In this document: one piece after another, positions 47,163-60,683 of the stretch | Position numbering within the stretch: the stretch's first letter is position 1 | How the letters are laid out: each line of letters begins with the position of its first letter | Assembly (NCBI GenBank): GCA_008694505.1 | Contig: VZDJ01007755.1 | Location: 10,996,596 to 11,060,595, forward strand | Source: Cyanoderma ruficeps | Taxonomy: Eukaryota; Chordata; Aves; Passeriformes; Timaliidae | DNA: 64,000 nt | Direction of reading: 5' to 3' | Notes under the pieces: model-generated | Seen by the model: only the letters and a program-made list of their open reading frames with translations | Told to the model about the DNA's origin: nothing | Databases searched by the model: none | Made by a program: the position numbers and the translations under genes

Positions 47163-49624
47163 GACACCCCCTGCCCTCTTTCAATGTTTATATTTCTAAA
47201 TTGTTTGTCCTTTCAACTGTCAGGAAGGAATTCCTCCTCCCCACTGCTCAAAGCAAAGACAACAAGAACTAGGTCCTCACTTCTGTGTGAGAGAAGGGGA
47301 ACAAAAATTGCTGCTTCTCTTTACAATGACCTTAGACAAAATAACTCAGGAGATTGCTGTAGATCCAGACTGGGAAGAAAACAAATCACTCCTGAATACA
47401 TAGGAAAGAATGTCTTCTAGTCTGAAAGAATAAAGGTTAGATAAAAGGGTAAAGTGAGCCTGGGCCCATTTGAAAACCTTTGCCTGGGATTCAGAGGGGT
47501 TTTTAATAACTATTATCTAAATATCAAGAAACCTCCACCAACATCTGTACAGGAAAATAATAGAAATTATCATTTGACCACTTCTATTCTTCACAAGACT
47601 CAAAATATCCAGAATAGGAAATATCAATGGAGCAAGACATCCAAAACTATAACAAACAAGGAAGAGAGAAGCAGTAAGAAGAAACAAAGACACAAAGAAG
47701 TAAGTGGGAAGACACAAAGTATTCTGTGCGGAAGTACGTTCTTTCCACTCCTCATTGCTGATTTAAATAATTTCTGTGTACCTTTTACAATATCAGTTCT
47801 AAATTCTCAAGACCACAGAGCTGTAACTGGAGAACACGCAGTGAGATGCAGCCAGTTCCTTTGGGAACAATCTGTGATTTGGCCCTTATCTTCTACACCA
47901 GTAATGAATACCTAATCTGTAAAAGAAAAGAGTTTCAAATCCCATATGACATCAGCATTGTGTAATGTCCATCCCCAATGAAAGCTCTTAGGTCACTGGA
48001 TCACTCAATCAAGTTCCTGAAGCATGGGAGTGCATGGACTGCAGAATTAGCATGATTTGGGATGAAGGCCATTTACCAACACACTTGCCAGAGAACAAAC
48101 AAAAAGTGGCAGCTTTCTGCTGATCATTTCTGCGTTTAATTTCCTTTAGTCATTCTCCAGACAGCATCACTGAAGTTTCTTCCTCTACAGGGTACTATAA
48201 GACCTGTGGCCTCCTGTTACAAATGAGTGGATGCACCACCACACCCATCAAAATTCATGTATGTTGAAACTGGAGGTTTCACTTACATTAAATCCTTTCA
48301 CCCAACTCCTCCAAACAAATGTCAGTTCATACAACACACCATCCAAGGCAAGGAGATTTCCAGATCTAGTTCCAAGGAAATTTTTACCAGTACACCTCTA
48401 CCATTCCAAAAATTAAGAAGCAGAGCAGTCAGAACCTTTAGCTGATACAGAGAGAAGCAAAAACCAAAGTGAGATGGCTGCTCAAAAGGCAGCTTCTGTC
48501 CCAGCACAGAGAGAGATGGATACACCCCATGGTACACTCAACCTATTATTTTCCCAGGTCCTGCCAGACTGTGAACTGCATTTCCCAGCAAAGGCTTGAA
48601 AACTGTTTGCATTTGACTCACAGGAAAACACAGCAGAATGGATTTGATGAAGAAAGCTTTCTTCTTGTTCTGAAATGGGTTGACAAGAACAGGCTACAAC
48701 TTTCAAAAAATTACCATTTCCAGCTCAGCCTCATACCAGTACACACAGGAATAAGGAACTTAATTTAACTTTGACCTCTTGTCTCTTCAGCAGAAGTCCA
48801 AATAAAAAATGATCACTGAGAATGGTCACTAAGACTTTGTTTTCTAGAGTTGAGTAACATGGCTATTCCTCTGAGAATTTCAGAAAGGCTGACTGCAAAC
48901 CACCATTTTTTCGTTTCTTTCTTCAAAACTGGCAATTCTTTAACTACTGACAAGCAAATCCAAAAACTGCCTGTTTCATAACCTAGGTGTCCACCTACAC
49001 TAACCTAATGTGGTTTGCTGTCTTTGGTTTCCAGGCTACATGTGATCCTAGACTAACACAATAGGCAGTACTTAATATTGCCCAAGTGGCCTTAAATAAT
49101 CCTTTCATTTTCAGTTGCCATTAATCCATGAAAGAAAAGAAGAGGCTGCCTGAACTAGCACTTTCTCAGTTTGTTCTATCATGAACTGCTTTTTCTCAAT
49201 GGAATTGTACACAAGCGGTAAAGATAAGTATGCCAGGAGACGAGGAGGGGAAAAGAAACAGGCTCTTTTCTCCTGAGGGGTTTTACTCTTTCCTCATCAT
49301 TTTCTGCGTGATATAGCTCCTCTTTTCATTGCCCAACAGGGAATCCCAGAGGCCAGAGGCAAATTTTCCCTTTAGTCTTGGAGCATTCATGATGGATTCT
49401 TGTTTTAAGAAGAGGTTATTAGTTGTTTGCTCTTGAGTATTATATCATCACCATTACAGCAAAGCTGGTCTCATTCTAAATTTCGTTTATTCTTTGGCAC
49501 TCACAGGATATCTTGGGTTACACAGCTAACATCCCTTTATGTGCCAAAGTCAATGAAACCCTTTCCATTGGCTCCAATGGTGGCAGATGAAAAGCTGCAA
49601 AGGTGCTGAAAAAATGATCTCTTT

Positions 49625-49683
49625 AGGGCTTAATTCTGTTTCCACCGGTAAAATTCCCTCTGACTTTGACAAGAGTTACTTAA
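49625..49683. repeat. fragment of an old palindromic repeat
   Basis: AGGGCTTAATTCTGTTTCCA, CCGGTAAAATTCCCTCTGAC, TTTGACAAGAGTTACT matches the same family layout ('gggccaaattctg...acaccggtgtaaatc...ctgacttcaatggagttact'). Moderate divergence. Assigned from recall. Confidence 0.45.
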
Positions 49684-52338
49684 GTCCACTGATTTAAATA
49701 GCTTTTTAGAAATCATGAAACTATTCAGCTATCATATAAACTTCTGCTTGATAAGGAATGCTCACATACCTTGAGGTCTGTTTATATTGTACCTTGTTAA
49801 TAGAAGCTATCACTTAATGTCTTGGCTACTGTTTACATTTTACTACTTATACCATAGTTCACGTAAGTTCCTGTAGAAATAGCAAAAGTTGCAATATTTA
49901 GAAGAGATCTCCAGCTAGGAACAGTCTCTAGTTCAGTTTTTAAAATACCATTGCATTTCCACGTTCCTAATAAATAATGGAACATTGTTAATCCTGATCA
50001 GAAATTTAACCAGTGAGGGCTTGTAGCTCTATATCATCTTCCACAGCCATCTTAAGCCCCATTTTTATCTGTTTCACAGTTTGGGAAAGTATAACCTAGT
50101 CTCCTCTCAGCACCTAACTTCCCAAGGCTCGTACAGCAAGCAGGAATATTCCTTTGATGCTTCTCCAGCTTTGTAATAACATTAACATGCAGAAAAAGAT
50201 CCATTATTCAAAAAGACACTGTAGTAGCCGTATGCATGGATTAAACATAATTTTCCTTTTTTCAGTAAGTCTTTGTTTAATAAATTCAGACATTTAATGG
50301 CACACACAGAAAATCAGTCTTCCATATACTTAAGCTCTGAATAGGAGGAGCTTTCCTCCTTGTTTTTTTTTATTTTGTTTTTGTGCCTAAAGGATTGTTC
50401 TCCCCATCCCAAAATAGTTTGTGTTATCTTGTATTAACTTCAACAAGTTCAAGAAACTATAACCAGAAAACTCTTCATGTTCAAAGAAGAAAAAAGGCAC
50501 CTTTTATCTTATCTGTTCCACACATACTTTTAATTCTGAGTCTGACATCATTGCTGGCTAAACCTTCATAGCTGCCACAGTACTAGCAAGTTCACTGTGG
50601 TAATGAGCTTTAAAAAGTAAGTTACCAAATCTCTCATTACAGATGATTTTGAAAATTCAATGTTACCTGATCTTTTTTAGAGTACCAGTTTTAACATTTC
50701 TACTCTCCATTGTTTTGTCATCTCTATTAGTTCTTGAAACAGAGTGTAAGAACTCTAATTCAAATGATCAGGTTTGATTTGTAAAGAGTTTCAGATCCAA
50801 ACACAATTAAATCCAACCTATCTGATTTCAAATTGTTTCAAAATTGCTCTGATAAAATTAACCCTCCCTTCAATTCTGGTCCCACCGCCACCCTCTGGGA
50901 CTGGAGATTCTCACATTCCAGTACTTTAATTCATAGTTCACAAAAGAAGAGAAATGAAAAATACAACTTTACACAAATATTTCAGCAACTATTTTAACAT
51001 GTTTTACACATCTCTAGGTTGGCCACTTGCAGCATGGATGATCTGGCTATGCTAGTTACTTAGATAGAATGTTGAAATTTATTAACCACCTAATTTTTGC
51101 AGGGAATGTCAAGTATTGATGCCTGATACTTGGGAATATATACTTCCATAGGTTTGCAGTACCTTCGAATTTTCTCTTCAAGGTTAGCAGGATGATGTTG
51201 TTAAGGGAAATCTGTGTCGTGTTATGCATAACAGAGCACTCCCATCTGCTTTCTCTGCTTTTGCACAGTATTCCTGCTCTTACACAGGTAATGCAAACTG
51301 CAGGAGCCACCAGCCAAATATGCCTTGTGTGTTTACACCCCAGAGGATGTTTGAACAAGATTGTAAAATGTGAGCACCTGCCACTACACACAACCAAAAA
51401 AAACAAAGTAATCAGCTTGTGAACACCCACTGAAGTGCTGGGATCATCAGAAGTGCCAGCATGCAATCACAAGGTTACATCTTACACTCCTCCTTGGGCT
51501 GTGAGACAATCCCATGCTCTTGTGCTGTCTTCTACCAAGTGCTAAGGCAAAGCAGAAGCACTGGCACCAAGGCCTGCAAAGGCAGAACTAACAGCAGCCT
51601 CTAGAACAATTGGGATGGCACCACAGCAGAACAGCAGGTGTTCAGCTTTTCTTCTCCCACCCCACCGCAAAAGCTCAATTTCTGTCTTTATTAATTTTTT
51701 TTTCTGAATTAGTCATGCTTCATCTTGACTTTGTGTTTGTTTGTTTTGAGGAAGAACAAGGCAGCAGCCTAGTCAGGGCTTCAAATACTGCCATGATATG
51801 CCACAAGTGGGAAGGATCTGGTTAGCTGGTTGGAGAGGGAGCCGCCTGGGAGGAGGAGGTGAGGCAAGAGGGAATAAAGACAGGAGAGAGAAGCAGGATA
51901 GTTGCCTCTGGGCCCCTTGAGGTTATTACACAAGCTCCTCTTCTCTCTAAGCACCATGACCTTCTCTGGGTATTAGAGAGGGTTGTTTTGTTTTCTTCGA
52001 GCTAGGATGATTCCTGCCACGTATTTGATATTAGAATTCCTCTCTAGTGGTTTGCAAGTATTTGATCCCCTAGGGCTTGTGATGCTGGATCCACTAATGA
52101 TTCACACAATGGCATTAATGTCATTCATGGATGAAACCACATTTCCTTACCCTACAGGGTGAGAGCAAGATGGGAAGACTGTGGCTAACATTAGGAAGGC
52201 ACTGGGTGGGAAAGAAAAATTGAAGTATTCAGGTCAAAAGACAGTGGGTGGCTAAGTAAAAATCCATGATTTCTGATCATTCTGGAGGTGGGGTGAACAA
52301 TAGAGATTTCACCCTCGAACGCCTGAGGACCCAGCACT

Positions 52339-52371
52339 AAAAAAAAAAAAAAAANAAAAAAAAAAAAAAAA
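52339..52371 (+). repeat. A homopolymer with an unresolved base
   Basis: A run of about 33 A residues with an N at 52355. The true length is uncertain. No polyadenylation signal lies just before it. Confidence 0.95.
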
Positions 52372-53869
52372 GACAATAAATGACCCCCCAAGTGAGCAAT
52401 TTAAAACCATTCCCTTTGAAAACAGTTCTTGAAAACGAGTTGGCAGAACAGTTAGATCTCCCCACAGCAATGCATCATGAGATCACGTACAAGGAAACAG
52501 CAGAAGTATCAAAGCATGCTTTACTCAAGCATGCCCTTAGTTGCTCTGCACTCTTAAGCTGGGCAGCCCAGACGAGTGCCTAACAGCAGAGGCTGTATGA
52601 AGGGTTGAGTAAACACTGCCAGCTAAATGGTGGCCTAAATTCTTCTTGCCTTTGAGTGTGACATGCGGCTCTTAATTTTTAATTATTTAAAATAATCACA
52701 GCAGACTGAAAGCAGGAACTTACATTTAATAGCCAATGTGCATGCATAATTTGGAAGGAACATTTCACACACTCCTTTCCAGCAGACCTTCCACCAATAA
52801 ATGGTATGAGGAAGGTGAGAAATAACACAGGAATGTAGGAAACAACTTGCAGGAGGACAGAAGGACTGAGCCAGCCAATTGAGGCTGGCATGCCAAATCA
52901 CCTTTGCCCAAAACACAAGAAGAAAGTTTAAAGAAGTACATCAGAGTTATCTGCCTGTGGGGGGATGCTGAGAGCACCAGTGGGATCAGCTCAGAAAAAC
53001 ATGGCAGAAAAATTTCCAGCAGAAAGGCCCATTCCAGGGCTGGGACATAACTAGATGACTCAGAGAGCCTTCCCAGCTCCAGAGTGGAAGAAAGAGGAAA
53101 GATTTCCAGTTCCTCACAAGAGGAGAAACAACACTTGGATCAGATACCAGCCTAATAACCAAGGTGCAGTTTTCATAATCTCAAAATGTCCAGACTAAGA
53201 AAATATACATTGTTCACTGGTTAACAAAACACAGTAACTGTCAGAAAAGGGGTTTGCATCTTGATTTGTGGATATAATTTATACACAGGAGAGTCTCAGC
53301 TCTAGCTTCGGTTTTGTTGGTGCCAATCCTACCATTTAAGGATTTGATCTCAGAGACTGCTACTCCTCCAAGCCACGCCACTGACGTCATTTCCCACTGA
53401 AGTCCCCTTACACCCACAAATCAGGTGCTGAAATCCCTTTGTGGGATAGTAAAAATGCTGGCACAACTAACTGCCAATGTAAAATTATTTCTGAAAATGA
53501 GAGGGACAGGTCAAAGCCCCTTTAAAAAAACAAGTCTTGGTGGCTATGCAGAAAAGGATTATATTATGCTTAGCTAGTGCGTGGGTGCGGAGAACAAGGG
53601 ACAGAGACAGTGTTCCTCAGTACGCCCTCCCCGCAGCCCCTTGCGAGGCAAAATATATCGGCAGCATTTCAACCTCAAATCCACAAACAGATCAGGATAC
53701 ACTGGAGGAGAGAGAGACAGATTTCTTGTTTTTTAATAAAAGGTAGGATTAGGAAAAGACGTAGGTGGGGAAGGTGTAAAACAAGCAGGCAGGCAGTCCT
53801 TACTCAGCTTCCTTCTTACATTCATTGCCCTGAAAAGCGGACAAGCTTTAGGAAGAAATAAGACACATG

Positions 53870-54360
53870 GCTGTGGGTAAAGGGGGGGAGGAATTAGAAA
53901 CTGTAATTCAATCTAATATTTGAGGCTTGGCAAATGCACCTATGGGATTTCATGAAAACCCCCGAATCTTTTTCATTTCGGAGCAATTAACCAGATCCCA
54001 GCATCGCTGGCTCCAGTGAGCCGCTTAGCTCTGTTTTATTACCCATTTCCTTTACCCCTCGCCAGCACTAGCTCCCATCCTCGCACTTGGGAAAAAAAAA
54101 GGGGTGGGGGGGAGGTAAAAACCCCACACACTGTTACAATGCCACAAAGGGGCCACCACAAACAAGTGCCAGCCAGTGCATTTCAGAGCAAACACAGAAC
54201 ACACATAAATGAGGCTCACATTTGGATTAAAATGCTGTTGTGTTCAGGCATTTATGTGTGGCATAATTAAAAACATCCAGCTGTAATTTAATAGTTCCCA
54301 CCAAGCACAGACATAAAGTCTAGCAATTTTTTCCCTCTGCATATTTAACCCTTAGAGACA
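53870..54360. promoter_or_regulatory. candidate distal regulatory element
   Basis: Mixed-complexity sequence carries homeodomain-type cores CAATTAA (53984-53990), TAATTA (54264-54269) and TAATTTAAT (54284-54292). CpGs are retained around 53962-54010 and 54060-54085, and several words (ATTTATGTG, CCATTTCCTTTACCC) look like paired factor sites. This combination is typical of developmental enhancers, but I have no conservation data, so the call is tentative. The 84-codon frame at 54016-54270 has no domain. Confidence 0.33.
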
Positions 54361-54376
54361 GAAGGAAGAGGAGGCA

Positions 54377-54407
54377 GGGGGCAGGGGGAGGGAGCAGGAA
54401 GCTGGGG
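54377..54407 (+). other. G-quadruplex motif
   Basis: Guanine runs at 54377-54381, 54384-54388, 54390-54392 and 54404-54407 have loops of 2, 1 and 11 bases, inside a purine-rich GA tract. It lies just right of the candidate regulatory block. Confidence 0.5.
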
Positions 54408-54811
54408 AGAGACAGAGGTCTTTTCAACACATTTTTTTCCCCTTCCTTTGTGTTATTCTAGTTTGCTTTTTACCTCCTCTGATCTTTTGCTTCTACAAAG
54501 AGAAAGCAACTGTCTTCTGGATGTTAGAGAAACAGGAATCACATTCTGAGAGCATTTCTGTAGTTCAACAGCAGTATGGCTGGGTACAGGATCCTCAGTT
54601 TCCAGAGGATAACATCTGTAGCTGGATGCACTGATTCACAGTTTGTGAATATGCCAGATTTTTCAGGCTTAAAAATCAACTACGAAAAAGACAAATTTCA
54701 CCACCATTACTCACCCTGAGTACAGTCTTTCTATTCAGAGCGGCCCTTCTAAATCAAAGGCAGCAGTGACAGGACTAAGTACAGTGTTAGGACAGGAAGG
54801 GTAAGCCAGCG

Positions 54812-54870
54812 TTTGCAGCACTAGCGAAGCATCTGGGACACCAGGGCGGGTTCAGTCCCTGCTCTGCCAC
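54812..54870 (+). repeat. tRNA-derived SINE head, old copy
   Basis: GCAGCACTAGCGAAGCATCT, GGGACACCAGGGCGGGTTCA, GTCCCTGCTCTGCCAC follows the tRNA-like head of an old amniote SINE ('agagcactagcctgggactc...gacctgggttcaattccctgctctgccac'). The internal promoter B box is nearly intact, GGTTCAGTCCC at 54849-54859. An A box is not clear. The body past 54870 is lost or too diverged. Confidence 0.5.
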
Positions 54871-56094
54871 GTCGCTCATTTTCAGAAAAGACATCTCTAG
54901 GGGCATTTTTAAAAAATGTTCAGCTGCCTGAGTAAGGGCCCACCTGTACCACCAGAAACCTGAACATTTTAAAGTTTTTCACTTCTCCCTATGTCAATTC
55001 CCTGTAGGCAGACTTGGGAAGATAGTATTTTCCTCCATCCACAAGTATGTTACATGGAGAAATGTATTCAAGATTGGGATGTGCTGAAATCCCACAGCAA
55101 GGAAGAAAGCTAATAAAGAGGAGATAATCTGCTTGGCCCTTTATTTCTAAATGCATTCAGGCAACTGTCCATTACACTGACTCAGCTGAACAGCAGGACT
55201 TTACTACAGCAAGGAACACAGAATTCCACCCTTATTCTGGAAGAACGAAAATTGAATTAAATGCTCTGCATAAGTTCCTAGTCATGGCCAACTGTGTCCT
55301 AATTCTCCAACAGTGCTGTAACAATTGGCCAAGGACCTTAAATCTGTCAGCCTCCAGAGACCGAAGACTACCTTTGCATATAAAAAATCTATGGGATTCC
55401 TACTGCTAGCTGTGCAGCTCTACCCTTTAAACGCGCACCTGCCCTACAGAAGATATATTCAAAAATACAGAGAAAGGAAGTGGAAAGGACTTCCAGAGAA
55501 GTGCTGTAAAATAAAGAAAACTGGGAAAGAAACCTCTTCTGTCCATATCATTTTGAATTTTAAGTTCATACCTCTCTTCAGCTTTTTTCTGTCACATCCA
55601 GGTCAGTATCTACGGGCATGAAAACCTGCAGAAAGCATATGTGATTCTTGCCATCCTATTAGAGGAATAAGAGAAAGCATCCAACCTATTCACACAGGAC
55701 TATGGAAGCCAGCTCAATCAGAAATATAACCTTTACAGGCCTTATACCTAGCTGCAAATAAGTAATCAAGAAGCTCAGTAACACTTACAGAATGGTGCAT
55801 AATCAAGGTATAGAAAAAAGATCTGTGAAAGACAGCTTTGTAAAATACGTAAAAAAATGAATGTGAAAAAAATATGATGAGCTCATGCATGTCTTGTTTG
55901 TATTATATGCCTGCCAATAAAAGCTAATGCATCAACTTTGCTCTGAACTATTTACTCAGATGCACAAGCAGGTGAGCAGCACCAGTGTCAGTATCAGCAC
56001 TGTCCTACTGTGGGTGCAGCTAGCTAACTTCGGCTGTGGGGTGAAGGATGGGATTATCTAGGGCTGCAACAACAGCTCTGCAGTTGTGAAATAG

Positions 56095-56137
56095 GATCCC
56101 AGGATCATACAGTAATTCAGGCTGGAAGGGGTCTCAG
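56095..56137 (-). mobile_element. CR1 LINE 3' scrap
   Basis: AGGATCATACAGTAATTCAG then GCTGGAAGGGGTCTCAGAAG matches the last 40 bases of CR1 in reverse complement ('aatcatagaattattcaggttggaaaagacctc'). The element was inserted as, or has eroded to, a very short piece. Confidence 0.55.
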
Positions 56138-57878
56138 AAGATACAATCAGCTGCTGTGAGGTAAGTCACTTGAGCATACATGCTTTGTACATCAGAGCAC
56201 CCAAAACACTCACAGTTCTGACCACCCTGGACACTACTTGGTTGCAGTACAGCACAGTGTGATGCAGAAACATGAAGAAGTTCTCACTCAGATCTGGTAG
56301 CAAGAAAGCTTCCAGTCCCAGCACATCCCTGAGAAATCCAGAATTCTTCTTAGGAGGATCAGTTGATCTGATTCCCTGTGACAGTGATGGAAATGCATTG
56401 CTCCTGAATACTGAGTCATTGTTGCTGTCCCTGTAGTCTGTACCTGCAGTGCCCATATACCCTTACCTCTCAGCACTTCCCCTTCCAAACAATAATGTAT
56501 TCCAGACTGCTCCAAGAACTAAATTTAACCTTTTGACAGGCTCAAGCCCTCCAAAGAGATGACTCCTGTAGGTGCCTAAGACAGATAGATGTGTGGGAGT
56601 GGGTTAGGTAAATAAGTTCCAAATGAAATCCCACAAACTGTGGCTCAGGACTACTGAAGCATTGTTTTTGATTGCCACTTTATTACCTCCTTTATTGCCT
56701 CTCAAATAGATTGCAGAGAGCATGGCATGCCAAGAGAGAAAAATGAGCCTCCCTGTCCTAGTAAAATCGTGGGTTTCTTCCAAGTAGAAATCCTAACCCA
56801 GATCTCTTTTTATATAAATAAAAGTCAGAGCAGGTCTTTCACTGTAGCAATTTCTTAAAATGTCATTTTTAAAAGTGCTCTGCTGCAAACTTCCCTGCAA
56901 ATGAAAACAATCCGTCTTCCCAAGGCATCCTGCAGAGTGTGTGACTTTTCAGGCAAGGTGGGAGTGGGTGATGTTGAAATGAAGATGGAACAGGGTGACA
57001 CAGAACACCAGGACTTCATGAGATCTGTTTTCTGCATACTGACCCTCACTAATGAGAAAAAAGCTCCACTGTGTCTTAAACATCATGAAATCACAGACAA
57101 AAACAACTAGCTGGTGATGGCTGCCAACAGCACCTCTGTTCTGTCTCTGTACCTCGACACTTAGCAGTGAGTGCTGGGCTTCAGTAACACATGTAACAGG
57201 GACTAATGACAGGCAGCACCTAAGCAGCTCAGCAGCCAATCTGCCAATCTGCTGCTTTTGCTATTCTGCTGTAATAGTAAGTCCCAAGCACACAGCGTAG
57301 GACAATAATGTTTTATGTTGCAAGATATTGCTGTCATAAAGTTTCCCAGGTAAAAAATACTTGAAGGGCACTAAAAGTGGGGAGAGGCACAGGATGAACA
57401 GTTTTCATGCTTGCCTGAGTCAGCACTGATACCAAGCTTCTAGTCAGTCCTAGAGAAAAGAAAAAAAAAGATTTGTCCTGGTTTTAATAATACAGACAAG
57501 CTGGAAAGGTGCTACCTTTGCTCCATAGCTATTCTGCTTTGCCTTTCACCCACCCTCACCATCCACCATCATTTTAATGCAATATATTGAATCTATATAT
57601 AGTACTATAAAGGTGCCAAGAATGCTATAAATAAAATAAAATTTTAAAAAACACACATGAAGCTTCCTGGCACAGTGGGGGCAGAAAGGATGACAGTGAG
57701 TTGTGAGGAGCTCAGTTCAGAGTATGGCCCCCTGGCACTGCGAGCCTGTAGGTACCACCATAATTTACACTCATCTGGAAGGCCCTTTCTCTTTGCCAAA
57801 CTGGTAACAGTATAAATAGGACTCAGGATACAGGGCTTGAAAGAATGAACCATTGTTTTTCTTAAGGCCACGTTAAAA

Positions 57879-57897
57879 AATAATAATAATAATAATA
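57879..57897 (+). repeat. (TAA)n microsatellite
   Basis: About six TAA units directly after an A run, which probably seeded it. Confidence 0.9.
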
Positions 57898-60661
57898 CCC
57901 CTAAGTTTTTCTTCTGCAGTTTGCATGCTAGTCAGAATACACTTTCCTGGGAAATGCATTATAAGAACAGGCAATGTTTAACATCACATTTGAAGTGAGC
58001 ACATCCCAGTGATTAAAATCCAGGCAACAGAAATAAACACATCAGCAGGACATGCTGCACAGTACTGAATTGGGACTTCTTTGTTTTATTACTTTCTTGA
58101 GCGTTAAATACTATGTGAGAAAAACATTGTTCAAACTTAACCATATGTATTTGGTTTCTTTTGAATGCATTACAATCATCAGTAAACATTTTAAACCTAG
58201 AATCAGAAAATCTGCTTGTACTTGTGGGAGAATAATTGTGACAGTAAAAGGTGTCTTTGCAGGAACAGAACTGTTTTATTTCTTTTTAAAGTGAATTTAT
58301 TAAAAATTTGTTGTTTTTAAATGGGGCTAGTTCATGTTAAAGTGACACAGTCCATTATGTTAAGCTGAGAGAGAAACAATTTCCCTGTAAACAGTTTTCT
58401 GCATATCAATATCCCACTTCAAAGTGGGAGGAAAGTTTTAAATTATTGCAATTTTCAAAGCTAAAGACCTGGAGCGAAGAAAAAAAAACCCTGGAGTTCA
58501 AGGGTTTTGCTTTGACAATTTCAAAACATATCTTTTAATGCAACTTCTTAAATATGTTATTAGGTTTAATTTTCAAAACAAGAAGTATTTTTAAATGAGA
58601 AAGCCACTCAGTTAGAAACTACCAAAACATTCTGATGGTTCCAATTTTTTTTTTCCACAGGACTTTTCAAGTCAAGATATTTGTGAAAGCCAACTCTTTC
58701 CCACAAACAGCCTCAATTTCTGTGAATCAGCATGTTCTGTCTCAGAAGACTTTATTACCAGTATGACACAAAGGCTCCCACCTCACAAGACCTCTTCTCC
58801 AAGAGCCTGTTACTCTCCACCCTCCTGGGAGCTGCCACTGCAGCAAGAGCACTGAGTTTGGCTTCTACCCCTCACTGAAAGACAACATCCTGCTGCCAGC
58901 CGTGGTTCTCAGCACAAGTCTCATGTCTCTGCTGCAGTCTGCTTTCTCTCCAGCCACATCCCACAAGATAACAGGAAGAGAACAGGGTAAGAGAAACACT
59001 GCACCTGCAAGCATCTCCTCATACCTACCTCTTGGGTAAAGCTCTGGATCCTTGAAAGCTCACTTGGAAAAGATGAGCATGAAGAGGAAGAAGCTGGCCA
59101 CCCCACCCACAGCTCCCTGAAATCTCACAGCCCCCTGTACAGAAGTACAACAGTAGCCATCAGGACACAGAGTGGTTTCAGAATCATATTTTAATCATCC
59201 ATGTTGTAATGCACTGAAATGGTCTCGCTCATCATTTGTTTCACCTGACTGGAAAATGCAACTCTGGCTTCCAACTCATCCTCTGACCCCCTCTGGCCAA
59301 GCCCATGGTCACAGAATGTCTGTTACCCCAGACATCAGCTCAAGGCTCCCCAGCCTCAGCCTCAGCATTGACCCCCTCAGCAGTCCAGCTTATACAGCAC
59401 CCCAGGGATCCTCTCATTCTCCCCGTTACTGGTTCTCCATACCAGAGTTAGCAGCTGCTGTCATTGCTCTTGAGCTCTACTCATGGAAATTCCAGCCCAG
59501 GCACAGGGGCTGGCAAAAACTGCCTTGATCCAGGGTAAGACTTTCTGCTCCACTCATTAGGTGCTGAACTGGCTGGCTGGATGTGCATTCTGCAGTCTTA
59601 GGCTAACCAGCTGAGGCCAGAAGAGGCATGCAGGAGATACAGGCAGTTCCATGCCCAAACAGCACAAAATCAAAGCTTGATTTCTAAACTGTATGCAGAA
59701 AGACTGCCCACACCATCCCATTCTTCCTTTCTCTAGCACTGTCAGCATCAGGGGCTTTCTGTGCCTCTTGGATGAAGCCATACAACCTTTGGCCTCATGC
59801 CTTATAACTCCACCCAAGGCATGCTGTAATTCCCTAGAAATGCACTGTTTGTCATGTTTTATTATTTAATTGCACTCTGGTTTTATTTGATTTGAGACAT
59901 GCCTATTTCTTCACTAGCTGCATGTGAATTTCAAGCCCTTGAGGGCAAGACTGCGAGCACAGATGCCCTGCAAACCTGGCTGATACCAGAACTGCTGTGC
60001 TCAGCACCTGTCCTCTTCCATTTGCCTTGCTCATGCTCCCACTAGGAGAGGCACAGCCCTCCCAACTAGCACAGTGCCAGCAGCAAAGTCTGCATTGTTC
60101 ATATCTCAGAGTGGACAATGTCGTCATGTCACGTACATCCCCCAACTCCCAATTATGAGTTAACCTTTACAACACCTTGGTAATTCCTTAAGTAAACAGA
60201 AATGAGTCAAGGGAGAAAATGAGCACTTACTGGAAAAATTATCAAGTAGGGACGTATTTTTCTTCATGGATTTTTATCCCAAGAAGTGACGACAGCAGAT
60301 GCCAAGAAGAACTAATGAACAACACACCTAGGATATTAAGCAGAAAAAGAAGAGAGGAAAAACAGAAGAAGAAAGGTGAGTGATTTGGCCATTCCCAGGT
60401 CTAGGCATGAAGTTTGTGCTTTCTAAACATATACAGTCCTTAGTATGGAAAAAACCAAAGCATCTTGATGTAGCTTCATTTCTCAAGGTTTGGCCTAGCT
60501 CAGCACACGCAAAAATCTGTGGTAGTACTAGACAGGCTGACAAGCTATCCAGTACAACAATAATTATTTTCATATCATGAATGCTGACGTCATTATTCAC
60601 ATGAATTCCCATGGAAGTTAGTTGAGCAAAAGTTTGGAGAATTCCCCCCAACAGATGAAAA

Positions 60662-60683
60662 TACCATAAAGGTATTTATGGTA
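60662..60683. other. 9-bp perfect stem-loop
   Basis: TACCATAAA and TTTATGGTA flank a 4-base GGTA loop. No other context suggests a function. Confidence 0.5.

Larger units (their letters stand above)
45366..53869. other. long unique stretch, no gene seen
   Basis: Apart from two old repeat fragments (47118, 49625) and a homopolymer (52339), nothing recognisable was found over 8.5 kb. The 153-codon frame at 47454-47915 and the 136-codon minus frame at 51056-51466 have no domain, and the sequence around them is AT-rich. The word TGCATGCAT, which contains the palindrome TGCATGCA, is repeated directly at 46314-46331. Confidence 0.5.
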
